From positions 62,001 through 126,000 of the forward strand of contig NZ_JAUSVS010000012.1 of the NCBI RefSeq assembly GCF_030814835.1: a DNA stretch of 64,000 nt. The letters run 5' to 3'. Made by a program: the position numbers and the translations under genes. The DNA is from Caulobacter ginsengisoli. Its GTDB lineage: Bacteria; Pseudomonadota; Alphaproteobacteria; Caulobacterales; Caulobacteraceae. Positions 32,976 to 41,155 of this stretch are shown piece after piece. Under the pieces are notes generated by a model. It was not told the origin of the DNA, did not search any database, and was given only the letters and a program-made list of their open reading frames with translations. Numbering within the stretch: position 1 is the first letter of the stretch; each line of letters begins with the position of its first letter.

Positions 32976-33386
32976 TCAATCCATCCGCGCCAGGGTTTCT
33001 TCCAGGCTGGCGAAGAACTTGTTCCAGCCGAACTTGGCGCCCTGGTAGGCCCGTTCCTGATCCGGGCGGAAGCCGGACTGCTCCATGCGCAGCTGGGTCC
33101 CCGTGGCCGTGGGGGTGAGGGTCCAGGTGACGACGCTTTCCAGGCCCATGGCCTCCCAGGTGTAGGACAGGGTTTTGTGCGGCTCGACCTCGGTGATCTG
33201 GCACTCCACAGAGCCCCAGTCGCCGCGAAGGGTGAAGCGGTGGTCCGGGACGGGCTTGAAGTCGTTCTTCATCAGCCACTCCTCGATCAGATGCGGTTGG
33301 GTGAGGGCGCGCCAGAGCTTCTCCGGCGGGTGGGAAATCTCGCGTTCGACAACGACGGAACGGGTCTCAGTGGACAGGTCGGTCAT
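32976..33386 (-). CDS. SRPBCC (AHSA1-type) protein
   Basis: 136 aa. START/Bet v 1-like fold with VEREISHPPEKLWRALTQ at the N-terminus and EQSGFRPDQERAYQGAKFGW near the C-terminus. Such proteins are commonly co-regulated with an ArsR repressor; no ArsR gene is present here. GGAAGAA precedes the chosen ATG (an upstream in-frame extension to 33761 is rejected). First gene of a four-gene minus-strand run ending at the first DUF1801 gene. Ligand unknown. Confidence 0.88.
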   Translation of the reverse strand: MTDLSTETRSVVVEREISHPPEKLWRALTQPHLIEEWLMKNDFKPVPDHRFTLRGDWGSVECQITEVEPHKTLSYTWEAMGLESVVTWTLTPTATGTQLRMEQSGFRPDQERAYQGAKFGWNKFFASLEETLARMD

Positions 33387-33424
33387 GGGGTTCTTCCGGA
33401 GATCGATAACTTTGGGGCTATGAT

Positions 33425-33458
33425 TGACGTATAACTCTGGAGATATGTATCCGTCAAG
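33425..33458. promoter_or_regulatory. candidate operator in divergent SRPBCC/lipoprotein promoter
   Basis: TTGACG...CGTCAA at the two ends encloses ATAACTC-TG-GAGATAT, an imperfect inner dyad. It lies 39 bases before the SRPBCC start and resembles ArsR-type AT-rich operators. The regulator is not identified. Confidence 0.4.
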
Positions 33459-33543
33459 CGGCTCCCCACAATGAACCTCCTCGCCCCTGTCGCAAAAGCC
33501 CATCCTCCCGGGCGCCGAAACCGCTTCGGCGCGTTGAACCACG

Positions 33544-34104
33544 ATGAGCCCGATGAAACCCCTCGTTCCGACCCTTGCCGTTCTGCTGCTGCTGGCGGCC
33601 TGCGACCGTCCCGCGCAGAAGCCGGCCCCGCCCGCCGCGCCAGCCCCGCCCGCGACCCCGGTCGAGCCCATTCCGCCGGGCCAGCCGGGGGGCCTGCCCG
33701 ATGACCGCACCCCGATCCCGGAGGGGCCCATCACCGCGACCAGCGCCCAGGGCGCCGCCAATGTCGTGCAGACCTATTACGCCCAGCTGGAAGGCGGCCA
33801 TTATGCCGAGGCCTGGCGGCTGTGGTCGGGCGGCGGCGAGGCGTCGGGCATGAGCGAGCCGGCCTTCGCGGCCAGCTTCGGCGGCTTTTCGGAATACCAC
33901 GCCCAGATCGGCGCCCCCGGCGAGATCGAGGGGGCGGCCGGCTCGCTCTTCGTCGATGTGCCGGTGCAGGTCTATGGCCGGCTGAAGACCGGGGCGCCGT
34001 TCCACCAGCTGGGCTCGGTCACCCTGCGGCGGGTCAACGATGTGCCCGGCTCCACCGCCGAGCAGAGGCTCTGGCATATCTACCGGATCAATCTGAAGCC
34101 CTGA
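33544..34104 (+). CDS. lipoprotein with NTF2-like C-terminal region
   Basis: 186 aa. Lipoprotein signal ending LLLLAAC (Cys20), then a Pro-rich linker (about 25-60) and a folded domain beginning AANVVQTYYAQLEGGHYAEAW, similar in pattern to NTF2-like domains. Probably anchored in the outer or inner membrane on the periplasmic side. The start could also be ATG 33553 (MKPLVP). Function unknown. Confidence 0.75.
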   Translation: MSPMKPLVPTLAVLLLLAACDRPAQKPAPPAAPAPPATPVEPIPPGQPGGLPDDRTPIPEGPITATSAQGAANVVQTYYAQLEGGHYAEAWRLWSGGGEASGMSEPAFAASFGGFSEYHAQIGAPGEIEGAAGSLFVDVPVQVYGRLKTGAPFHQLGSVTLRRVNDVPGSTAEQRLWHIYRINLKP

Positions 34105-34159
34105 TCTTGAGAAGTCTCCCTGGCGCGCGGATAGTTTGCCGTCAGCCCCGGGGATGTTC

Positions 34160-34573
34160 ATGACCACGCCGCCGCCTGCCGTTGCCGCGGTGTTCGCCGC
34201 CTATCCGCCGGCCGTGCGCGAGACGCTGGAGCGGGTGCGCGCCCTGATCCTTCAGACCGCCGCCGCCACGCCGGGCGTGGGGCCGCTGGAGGAGACGCTG
34301 AAATGGGGCGAACCGGCCTATCTGACCCCGGTCAGCCGGAGCGGCAGCACCATCCGCCTGGGCTGGCGGGACGGCGCGCCGGCCCGATGCGTGCTCTATT
34401 TCAACTGCAAGACCGACCTGCTCGATCGTTTCCGCACCCTGCTGACCGGCGAGCTGGAGTTCGAGGGCGATCGGGCGGTGCTGTTCCCCGTCGGGCCTCC
34501 GCCATCGGATGCGTTGGCGGCCTGCGTGGCGATGGCGCTGCGCTACCATTTGGACCGGCGTCGCAGGGCTTAG
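34160..34573 (+). CDS. DUF1801 domain protein
   Basis: 137 aa. VAAVFAAYPPAVRETLERVR, EETLKWGEPAYLTP and ARCVLYFNCKTDLLD are DUF1801 features. The start at MTTPPP has GGGGAT 6 bases upstream; MFMTTPP (34154) is an alternative. Its last 4 bases overlap the end of the convergent SRPBCC gene. Third DUF1801 copy within 2.7 kb. Confidence 0.85.
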   Translation: MTTPPPAVAAVFAAYPPAVRETLERVRALILQTAAATPGVGPLEETLKWGEPAYLTPVSRSGSTIRLGWRDGAPARCVLYFNCKTDLLDRFRTLLTGELEFEGDRAVLFPVGPPPSDALAACVAMALRYHLDRRRRA

Positions 34574-35169
34574 GGCTTGCTCCAGTCCTTCGGCCCGCTG
34601 ACGAAGCGTTGGCGCAGGCCCGTCAGGCTGTAGGCGTCGCCCCATTCGAACATCTTGTAGAGCCGGTCGAACCCCTCGCCGGGGCCATAGCCGGCATGAG
34701 TGATCGTCACCCGCGTGGCGCCATCGTCCAGCGGGGCCAGGGCGATGATGGTTACGGTCTTGGCGAATAGCTCGGGGTCGGGAAAGTCCGTCGGGGCCTG
34801 GACGTTGCGGATGACCAGCAGCCGGCCCGGCAGGTAGGCGAGGATCTGGTTTTTGATGTTGTCGCGGTCGCCGGGTTTGGCGGCGGGATTGTAGCTGCTC
34901 TCGATCATGCCGCCGACCCGCAGGTCGATCTGGGCGAAAGGCACGGCCCAGCTCTTGAAGCCCTCGGCGGTGGCAAAGGCGTCGAACACCGCCTGGGGCG
35001 GGGCCGGCACGTCGATGCTGAGCTGGATCGCCCGGTCGCCATTGGGCTCCACATAGGCGGTGTTGCTGACGCCGGCGAAGTCGCGCCAGCTGCCCTCGGC
35101 CGCTGCCGGGCCGGCGCCCAGGAGCGCCAGGGCCGCGCCGAGGAACGCCAGTCCCGCCTGCCTGATCAT
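34570..35169 (-). CDS. exported SRPBCC-family protein
   Basis: 199 aa. A signal peptide (MIRQAGLAFLGAALALLGAG, cleavage after AAA) precedes an SRPBCC fold: DVPAPPQAVFDAFATAEGFK, GGMIESSY and GYGPGEGFDRLYKMFEWGD. Periplasmic location is unusual for this fold. GGGGAG lies before the chosen ATG. Function unknown. Confidence 0.8.
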   Translation of the reverse strand: MIRQAGLAFLGAALALLGAGPAAAEGSWRDFAGVSNTAYVEPNGDRAIQLSIDVPAPPQAVFDAFATAEGFKSWAVPFAQIDLRVGGMIESSYNPAAKPGDRDNIKNQILAYLPGRLLVIRNVQAPTDFPDPELFAKTVTIIALAPLDDGATRVTITHAGYGPGEGFDRLYKMFEWGDAYSLTGLRQRFVSGPKDWSKP

Positions 35170-35287
35170 GGCCAGTTCTCCCCTTCGACGACCGGCTGAT
35201 AGAGCCATTGATTGATTGTTCAAGCAAGGGGTTGGCGTGGGCTTCGCTCTGACGGGAAACACCCGCCCCTCGGCGCGTTACCTCTGC

Positions 35288-35818
35288 ATGAGGTGTTCAG
35301 GCTGGACAGCATTGCCGGTGATGATGGCCCTGGCCGGCCCGGTCGCCGCCCAGACTGCGGCGCCAGAGGCCATGGCGCCCCTGGCGCGGCCGGCGGTTCC
35401 GCTCTCGCTGGCCGATGGACCGGGCGAGACCGGCCCCGACCTGGTCATCCGCTGGCGGGACCCCGAACGCCGCTGGACGGTGTCGGCGGCGACGCGGCTC
35501 CTGGAGGAAACCCGGCTGAACGCCGCCCCCTTCCAGACCGGCGGCCTGTTCGAGGCCGAGGGCGCCGTCGTGCGGCGGTTCGGCGAGGTGCAGGTCGGGA
35601 TGGTCGGCTATTCGGCGCGCCAGGCGGGCGAGGGGGTCGGGCCTTCCCGGCGGCTGGGCGCGCTGCGCTGGACGGGGTCGGCGGTCGGGCCGGTGGTCGG
35701 CCGCGATGTCCGCCTGCTGGGCCAGCCGGCCACGCTGTCGTTGCGCTATTACAAGGAAATTGACGCCCCCGGCGCCGATGGCGACACGGTGGCGGCGGGA
35801 TTCGCCTTCAGGTTCTGA
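35288..35818 (+). CDS. small exported protein, possible outer-membrane protein
   Basis: 176 aa. Signal-like N-terminus MRCSGWTALPVMMALAGPVA with cleavage near AAQ, short alternating beta-type segments, and a C-terminal AAGFAFRF ending in Phe, as in outer-membrane beta-barrels. Start chosen for the signal peptide; the ribosome site is weak. Family not recognised. Confidence 0.6.
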   Translation: MRCSGWTALPVMMALAGPVAAQTAAPEAMAPLARPAVPLSLADGPGETGPDLVIRWRDPERRWTVSAATRLLEETRLNAAPFQTGGLFEAEGAVVRRFGEVQVGMVGYSARQAGEGVGPSRRLGALRWTGSAVGPVVGRDVRLLGQPATLSLRYYKEIDAPGADGDTVAAGFAFRF

Positions 35819-35822
35819 GCCT

Positions 35823-36092
35823 CTAGCCGCGCGCCTCCGAGCCGCCGCCAAAAGGGGCGCCGGTCAGCCATTCGGGCCAGTTTCCCGACAGGCTCAACCG
35901 CTCGCGCAATCGCTGCAGGGCCGGCGCTTCATAGCTGCGTCCCCGCTCGCCATGCCGGCGGCGGATGGCGGCGTGCAGGCCGTCCGCCAGCTCCAGCAGC
36001 TGGTCTTCCGAGCACAGGGCCGAGGCGGTGGCGATCTGTTCGCGCAGTCGCTCGAAGGTCTCGTGTTTGAGGCGGGGGCCGGCCGACGCCAT
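35823..36092 (-). CDS. small hypothetical protein
   Basis: 89 aa, mostly helical and charged (HETFERLREQIATASALCSE, QRLRERLSLSG). AGGAGA precedes the chosen ATG, which is 14 codons inside the longest frame. No known domain recognised. Convergent with the preceding gene, 4 bases apart. Confidence 0.65.
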   Translation of the reverse strand: MASAGPRLKHETFERLREQIATASALCSEDQLLELADGLHAAIRRRHGERGRSYEAPALQRLRERLSLSGNWPEWLTGAPFGGGSEARG

Positions 36093-36182
36093 GGGCAGTC
36101 TCCTGTCTGCTATTCGACAGAACGACCTACTCAACCCGGGGTTCCAAAAAAATGTTGGTTTACAATGCCTTAACCAAGGACT

Positions 36183-36782
36183 TCAGCGGAAGACGCAGGC
36201 GGTTCCCGCCCATAGCGTCTCGACCTTGGCGTCGGCGGCCTTGCCGCTGAGGATGCCGTCATAGCCGCCGATGGTGAACTCCTCGCCCAGGGTCGAGGTC
36301 TCGACCTTGGCCTCGGGATAGGCGGCCAACAGTTCGGCGCGGGTCGAGCCCACGCCGATCCGCTTGTCGGTGACATAGACGCCCTTGGGCGAGTCGCGAT
36401 CCAGGCTCCAGCCGGTGAACTTGCCGTCCTGGAAGAGACCGGTCAGGCCGTCCGGCCAGTCGATGAAGGTGACGGGCCCCTCTCCGCACTCGCTGTTCAC
36501 CGTGGGCTTGCCGCCCGGGCCCAGCTGGCCGTCGAGGGCCGTGACGGTCGCCTTCATCGATTGGCCGAACTTGATCTCGGAATCGCCCGCATAGACGATC
36601 AGCTTCAAACCGCCATCCTGAAGCTGCACCCCCTGCACAACCGGGGCGGCCCGGCGTGGCGCGGGCGCCGGGGCTGCGGCCGGCTCGGCGGCGGGCTCGG
36701 CTGAAGCGGGAGGCGCGGCCTTGCCGCAGGCGGCGAGCGACAGGCTGATCAGGGCGAGGGCGATGGCGGGCAGTCTGGTCAT
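36183..36782 (-). CDS. lipoprotein of unknown function
   Basis: 199 aa. Lipobox SLSLAAC (Cys19), an Ala/Pro linker to about residue 48, then a domain with VYAGDSEIKFGQSMKATV, GPVTFIDWPDGL, RIGVGSTRAELLAAYPEAKV and GGYDGILSGKAADAKVETL. The GSTRAELLAAYP pattern resembles repeats found in BLIP-like or SmpA/OmlA-like lipoproteins, but I cannot place the family firmly. No good ribosome site; possibly leaderless. Confidence 0.72.
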   Translation of the reverse strand: MTRLPAIALALISLSLAACGKAAPPASAEPAAEPAAAPAPAPRRAAPVVQGVQLQDGGLKLIVYAGDSEIKFGQSMKATVTALDGQLGPGGKPTVNSECGEGPVTFIDWPDGLTGLFQDGKFTGWSLDRDSPKGVYVTDKRIGVGSTRAELLAAYPEAKVETSTLGEEFTIGGYDGILSGKAADAKVETLWAGTACVFR

Positions 36783-36814
36783 GCGGGGACGGTATAACCG
36801 ACCTGCCCTCCACG

Positions 36815-37219
36815 CTAGCTGTCGCGCTGTTCCATCGTGCGCAGCTCGGCCCGGGCCTTGGCCAGCACGACCCCGGCCTCGTCCATCAGCTGCGCCTCGA
36901 CCTCGGCGGCGCGGCCCTCGCGGCGGATGACCCTGGCTTCGACGATCAGCCGGCCGATGCGGGCGGGGCGGATGAAGCTGGTGTCCAGGCGGCGGGTGAC
37001 GGCGGTCATCCCCTCGGGCAGGTCGGCCGTCACCGCGATCCCGCAGGCCGAATCCAGCATGGCGGCCAGGAAGCCGCCCTGGACGGTCCCGTGGCGGTTG
37101 GCGAACTCATCGCGCGCCAGGTAGGCCACCCGGGCGAGACGTTCCTTCAGATCGATCTCCAGGACCTCGCGGCCCAGCAGAGATGCGGCGGGGGTTAGGG
37201 GCGGCGGCGCGTCGGACAT
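36815..37219 (-). CDS. PaaI-family hotdog thioesterase
   Basis: 134 aa. Hotdog core ANRHGTVQGGFLAAMLDSACG and RRLDTSFIRPARIGRLIVEA. The start at MSDAPPP was chosen; a GTG at 37255 adjoining the CBS stop codon would couple it to that gene. Second PaaI-type gene of the window. Substrate unknown. Confidence 0.85.
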   Translation of the reverse strand: MSDAPPPLTPAASLLGREVLEIDLKERLARVAYLARDEFANRHGTVQGGFLAAMLDSACGIAVTADLPEGMTAVTRRLDTSFIRPARIGRLIVEARVIRREGRAAEVEAQLMDEAGVVLAKARAELRTMEQRDS

Positions 37220-37255
37220 CGGGCACGGGTAGCCCGGACCGGCGCGCCAGGCCAC

Positions 37256-37678
37256 CTAGTTGTTGGCGGGCGCTTCGGAGATTTCGTCCAGCACCGCGCC
37301 GGCCTTGCGGGCCGAGGCCTCGTTGGCGACGTCGCCCAGCGAGACGATGCCGCCCAGCTTGCCGCTGGCGTCGACGACCAGGATGCGGCGCACCTGCTTG
37401 TCGGACATCTGGAAGATGACGTCGGCGACGCTGGCGTCGTCGCGGCAGGTTTCCACGGGGCTGGTCATCACCTCGCTGACCGGGGTGTCGAAGCTGCGTT
37501 TCTCGCCGACCACCCGCAGGACGATGTCGCGGTCGGTGATCAGGCCGACGATCTGGTCGCCGTCGAGGACCGGAATGGCGCCGACCTCGATCCTGCTCAT
37601 GCGCCGGGCGACATCGGCCACGGTGTCGGTGGGCTTGGCGACCTGGGGGTTGGCAGTCATGACGTCGGAGGCTTGCAT
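37256..37678 (-). CDS. two-CBS-domain protein
   Basis: 140 aa made of a CBS pair: ASDVMTANPQVAKPTDTVAD...VLDGDQIVGLITDRDIV and VSEVMTSPVETCRDDASVAD...VVDASGKLGGIVSLGD. Such stand-alone pairs bind adenine nucleotides and act as energy sensors. GTGAGAT precedes the chosen ATG. Partner protein unknown. Confidence 0.9.
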   Translation of the reverse strand: MQASDVMTANPQVAKPTDTVADVARRMSRIEVGAIPVLDGDQIVGLITDRDIVLRVVGEKRSFDTPVSEVMTSPVETCRDDASVADVIFQMSDKQVRRILVVDASGKLGGIVSLGDVANEASARKAGAVLDEISEAPANN

Positions 37679-37807
37679 GGGGAATCTCACTGGTTAGCGA
37701 CGGCCATCTAACGGACCCCGGCGAGGCTTGTTCCGACAGGATGTCGGATCGGCGACGGTTGTCGCGTCCTGGGGGCCGGAGCAGGATCAACGCCCAGGGA
37801 GGCAACC

Positions 37808-38197
37808 ATGACCGAAACGACCAAACCCATGCTGTGGACCGGGCGCGTGCTGAGCGCGCTGTTCGTCCTCTTCATGCTCTTCGACATCGGCATCAAGCTG
37901 AGCGGGTTGCCGATCGTCGACGAGACCATGGCGGCGCTTGGCTGGCCGTCTGGCTGGGGCATGCCCCTGGCGATCCTGGAGCTGGCCCTGTTGGTCCTCT
38001 ACCTGATCCCGCGCACGGCTCTCCTGGGGGCGGTGCTGCTCACCGGCCTGTTCGGCGCCACGGTCGCCACCCACCTGCGAGTGGGCAATCCGCTGTTCAG
38101 CCATGTGCTGTTCGGGGTCTATCTGGCCCTGTTCGCCTGGGGCGGCCTGTGGCTGCGCGACGCCTCGCTAAGGCCGGTGTTTCCGCTGAAGCGGTAG
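37808..38197 (+). CDS. DoxX-like membrane protein
   Basis: 129 aa, four membrane helices, with SALFVLFMLFDIGIKLSG and a GATVATHLRVGNPLFSH loop typical of the DoxX-like family. Role unknown; relatives are linked to redox stress. GGAGGCAACC precedes the ATG. Confidence 0.85.
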   Translation: MTETTKPMLWTGRVLSALFVLFMLFDIGIKLSGLPIVDETMAALGWPSGWGMPLAILELALLVLYLIPRTALLGAVLLTGLFGATVATHLRVGNPLFSHVLFGVYLALFAWGGLWLRDASLRPVFPLKR

Positions 38198-38245
38198 ACA
38201 CTCGCCGCTCCGTCCCCATCTGAGGGGTGAGGACGGAGATCCCCC

Positions 38246-38620
38246 ATGACCGACAAGCCCATCAAACAGCCCGGCCCCGACCACCCCATCACCATCACCC
38301 CGACCGAAGGCCGGGTGGTGGTGACCCTGGGCGGCCAGGTCATCGCCGACAGCCGGCGCGCCCTGACCCTGCAGGAGGCCAACTACCCGCCCGTGCAGTA
38401 TGTTCCGCGCGCCGATGTCGAGATGAGCCTGCTGACCCCCACCGACAACGCCACCTACTGTCCCTACAAGGGCGACTGCGGCTATTTCAGCATTCCGTCG
38501 GGCGGCGAGCGGTCGGTCAACGCGGTCTGGACCTATGAGGCGCCCTATCCCGCGGTGGCGGCGATCAAGGACCATCTGGCCTTCTATCCCAGCCGGGTCG
38601 ACGCCATCGAGGTGCGATAG
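38246..38620 (+). CDS. DUF427 domain protein
   Basis: 124 aa. DUF427 core: RVVVTLGGQVIADSRRALTL, PPVQYVPRADVEM, TYCPYKGDCGYFSI and VWTYEAPYPAVAAIKDHLAFYP. Function unknown. 48 bases after the DoxX-like gene. It is the last high-GC gene before the AT-richer islet. Confidence 0.88.
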   Translation: MTDKPIKQPGPDHPITITPTEGRVVVTLGGQVIADSRRALTLQEANYPPVQYVPRADVEMSLLTPTDNATYCPYKGDCGYFSIPSGGERSVNAVWTYEAPYPAVAAIKDHLAFYPSRVDAIEVR

Positions 38621-38624
38621 GCTA

Positions 38625-38729
38625 CTAGGTCAGATCGGCGAACAGGCCGGCATAGACCTCGATCCCGTCCCACAGGTTCTGCGGCCGCAGGGGGTGCGTA
38701 CCGTGGCCCAGCAAGTCCCAAGCGCACTA
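38625..38729 (-). pseudogene. C-terminal remnant of an unidentified gene at the islet edge
   Basis: On the minus strand an open stretch of about 34 codons with the codon bias of the host reads ...WDLLGHGTHPLRPQNLWDGI then EVYAGLFADLT and stops at 38625. Upstream it meets a stop, and the GC content falls from about 38735 on. It looks like the tail of a gene cut off by the islet. Family not recognised. Confidence 0.45.
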
Positions 38730-38839
38730 AACGAATGGGCTTGAGAATCATATTTTTGTAGTTAAGTACTAGATCGCTAACTAAGGCGCGCGCCGGACCT
38801 TCAAGGAGCTACTACGGGCAAGCAATCGATATTTACCGG

Positions 38840-39553
38840 CTAGTCCAAAGCTCCAAGATCGCCCTGCGATAGATTCTCAACAATGCGGCGGTAGGATCGG
38901 AGGGTTTCCAGCATCAAATGAGTTTCGACCTGCTCGACGGTATCGTTTACACGCCGCTCAAGAATCTCTCGTTTGTCCTGCATGAGTAACTGTTTCGCGT
39001 GCTCCACAAGCGCTTCTTTTGGCAACCTATAGAATTTGACGGACTGGCCATTCTCCGGGTCAGCATAGGCTTGTCGTTCGGTCACCAAGCTTGATGGTGG
39101 ATCGTCCCACGGAAGGAAGTGCGCTTTGGCGATGTTGGCTTCGGAGGGGTCATTCGGGCAGATGATGGCCCCGAAATAAACTTCGAAGCCACCCCTATCG
39201 AGAATGAACTTGTGTAACGATCTTGCCCAGTGGAAGACCTTATGTACGCCAAAACCCCTATAATCTTTTTTAACGTTTGAGCCGCCGGCTTCTTTCAAGA
39301 CAATAGTGCCGCCACTATCTCTCTGGGCGTTTACAGTATAAACGGCGCTTGCTCCGAATATGCGGTCGCCATCTTCCAATGAGGTGTCAATAGCAATGAG
39401 AAAAATACCATCCGAGATAGCTTTTTTTACGGCGTCGTCATGTCTGAACATCACGTGCTCGTCAGGATTTCTTTCATAAAATTCTCGCAAATCATCAAAT
39501 TCTGCAATAGTTGCTTCCCGGATCAAAAATCGCCTCACGAACGTTATCCCCAT
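38840..39553 (-). CDS. GNAT-like protein of AT-richer islet
   Basis: 237 aa. N-terminal half resembles a GNAT acyltransferase: FLIREATIAEFDDLREFYERN, GIFLIAIDTSLEDGDRIFGA, KDYRGFGVHKVFHWA. The classic acetyl-CoA loop RxxGxG/A appears as DYRGFGVHK. The C-terminal part is helical and charged (QDKREILERRVNDTVEQVET). GC is clearly lower than neighbours, and Ile/Lys/Phe codons are more frequent, suggesting transfer. GGGGG lies 8 bases before the ATG. Divergent from a small HTH gene with shared operator repeats. Possibly a modifying enzyme, perhaps a toxin. Confidence 0.7.
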   Translation of the reverse strand: MGITFVRRFLIREATIAEFDDLREFYERNPDEHVMFRHDDAVKKAISDGIFLIAIDTSLEDGDRIFGASAVYTVNAQRDSGGTIVLKEAGGSNVKKDYRGFGVHKVFHWARSLHKFILDRGGFEVYFGAIICPNDPSEANIAKAHFLPWDDPPSSLVTERQAYADPENGQSVKFYRLPKEALVEHAKQLLMQDKREILERRVNDTVEQVETHLMLETLRSYRRIVENLSQGDLGALD

Positions 39554-39587
39554 GCAAATACCCCCACAAGATGCAAAATATTTGCAT
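39552..39587. promoter_or_regulatory. ATGCAAA operator repeats between the islet genes
   Basis: ATGCAAA occurs at 39552-39558 (over the GNAT start codon) and at 39571-39577, with the inverted TTTGCAT at 39581-39587. The latter two form a dyad ATGCAAA-ATA-TTTGCAT. Probable binding site of the HTH protein encoded divergently. Confidence 0.6.
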
Positions 39588-39671
39588 GGAGTTAAGGAGT
39601 ATGCGATAGACCCAACATGCCCCGTCGCCGGAAGGTTGCAGGGTTAACTATCTATTGAAGGAGTTGCAACC

Positions 39672-40028
39672 ATGGAAGATGCCCGTGAAACGACTGACGG
39701 GCGGTCCGTATTCCACGCCAAGCTTGCCAATGTTGAACGTCAAAGGCTCAAGCTTTTGGTTGACGTCTTAGAGGCTTACGATCCGAAAAGCGAAGAAGAC
39801 TTCGCTGACGTTATCGATTTGGTGTTGAATAACCGCTTCACACCTACAGAACTCGCTCTTGAATTCAAGGTTTCAGTGGGAACTGTTAGTCGCTGGAGAT
39901 CTGGGAAAAGCTGTCCCCCTACCTACGCCCGTGGGGTTATTGTAAATCGATTGAGAGAAATGCAACTTCAGTATTTCGCTCAACGAAAAACCGCGCCAAT
40001 GAGCACGCTAAAAACGGAGGTGGCCTAA
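39672..40028 (+). CDS. helix-turn-helix DNA-binding protein of AT-richer islet
   Basis: 118 aa. Helical N-terminal half, then a helix-turn-helix FTPTELALEFKVSVGTVSRW followed by RSGKSCPPTYARGVIVNRL. Likely a small repressor acting on the ATGCAAA repeats upstream. Base composition is as low in GC as the divergent GNAT-like gene. AAGGAG lies before the ATG. A strong terminator follows. It could be the antitoxin or regulator of a two-gene unit. Confidence 0.75.
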   Translation: MEDARETTDGRSVFHAKLANVERQRLKLLVDVLEAYDPKSEEDFADVIDLVLNNRFTPTELALEFKVSVGTVSRWRSGKSCPPTYARGVIVNRLREMQLQYFAQRKTAPMSTLKTEVA

Positions 40029-40049
40029 AGCCGCTTCAATGGTGTGTTT

Positions 40050-40081
40050 GCTTGGGGGCGGCCACTGTGCCGCCCCCAAGC
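40050..40081 (+). terminator. strong hairpin after HTH gene
   Basis: Perfect 13-bp stem GCTTGGGGGCGGC / GCCGCCCCCAAGC with a 6-base loop, 22 bases after the stop. There is no long T run (GTATTTG follows). Confidence 0.7.
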
Positions 40082-40364
40082 GTATTTGACCTGGTTGGCG
40101 TTCCCGCCAACTCACCAAATCTTCAAATCATTCTCCCCCTCTTCCCAGGCGACTTGGCCCGGTTGGCAACGGTTGGGGTACGCCCGCTTCTGTGCGATGC
40201 ATTGAGACGACCCACTGGCTAAGGCCAGCGGGATCGACAGCCTTCTTGCGTCGGTGAGGGGGGCGGTCGGTTCGCCGACGATTGCGCCTCGTGGCTCTGA
40301 CACAAGGCGGCGGACTTAGTTCGTCCAGCCAGCGACCCATGGGCGGGCAAGTCGCAGCGGGCCT
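40082..40364. other. non-coding right flank of the islet
   Basis: 283 bases with no convincing gene. It contains a short hairpin TTGGCG-TTCC-CGCCAA near 40095 and returns to high GC by about 40200. No direct repeat matching the left edge and no integrase were found. Confidence 0.5.
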
Positions 40365-41144
40365 TCATGGCAGGATTTCCTCGAGAGCATGGCGAAGGAT
40401 CGGGACCAGCCGGTCGGCGATCGCCTCCTGTCGGGCGAAGTCGGCGATCTCGTCCTGCCGCACCTCCAGTTCCAGATAGTCCAGGCCGCGCGGGTCGGCG
40501 TGGTGCGGGATGGTGAAGTCGATGCCGTCCATGGCGTAGGGCTGGTTGTCGCCGACATCGTCGCCAAAGCTCAGGCGCAGATGGGCCAGCACGGACTTCG
40601 ACAGCGGCGAATCGTTCCGGTGCAGCACCCCGAACCGCCAGGGCCGGGGGACGCCGGCCATTTCCGGGGTGAAGCTGTGCAGCGAGACCAACAGGGTCGG
40701 TTGGCCTTCCCGCCTGTCCAGTTCGGCGGCGATGGCGGCGTGGTACGGGCGGAAGATCGCCTCGACCCGGGCCGCGCGGGCCGCCTCGGTCAGGTCCTGG
40801 TTGCCGGGGATGGGGGAGTTGTCGCTTTCCGGGGCGATGGAGTCCCAGACGCCCGGATCGCGGTTGCAGTCGATGACCAGCCGCGAATAGCTCTGGCGGA
40901 CGAAGACCGCGTCCAGCCTGCGGGCCAGGGCCACGCCCAGCCCGGCGACGCCGATATCCCAGGCGATGTGGCGCTCCAGGTCGTTTTCCGCCAGGCCAAG
41001 ATTGCCCAGCGCCGCCGGAATCGCCCGTCCGGCATGGTCTCCAAGCAACAGCAGGGGCGAAATCCCGCCCGGATTCTCCACAACGACCGCCTGCGGGTCG
41101 CCTGCGGCGAGCAGGCCCCTGGACGCGGCACGCGAATTGCTCAC
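40365..41144 (-). CDS. N-formylglutamate amidohydrolase family protein
   Basis: 259 aa. Family motifs: PLLLLGDHAGRAIPAALGNL (metal-binding His), RHIAWDIGVAGLG, SRLVIDCNR, LLVSLHSFTPEM and DGIDFTIPHHAD. Family members hydrolyse N-formylglutamate in histidine breakdown or related N-acyl amino acids; no hut genes are nearby, so the substrate is open. The start is uncertain: a GTG at 41144 is used, since a TTG at 41156 would overlap the start of the divergent transglutaminase gene. Confidence 0.9.
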   Translation of the reverse strand: MSNSRAASRGLLAAGDPQAVVVENPGGISPLLLLGDHAGRAIPAALGNLGLAENDLERHIAWDIGVAGLGVALARRLDAVFVRQSYSRLVIDCNRDPGVWDSIAPESDNSPIPGNQDLTEAARAARVEAIFRPYHAAIAAELDRREGQPTLLVSLHSFTPEMAGVPRPWRFGVLHRNDSPLSKSVLAHLRLSFGDDVGDNQPYAMDGIDFTIPHHADPRGLDYLELEVRQDEIADFARQEAIADRLVPILRHALEEILP

Positions 41145-41155
41145 TCGTGAGGGCA

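Noticed and set aside
40112-40340. Small minus-strand frames (63 and 70 codons) in the islet flank
   Set aside because: No ribosome site, no domain and mutually overlapping frames; treated as non-coding.
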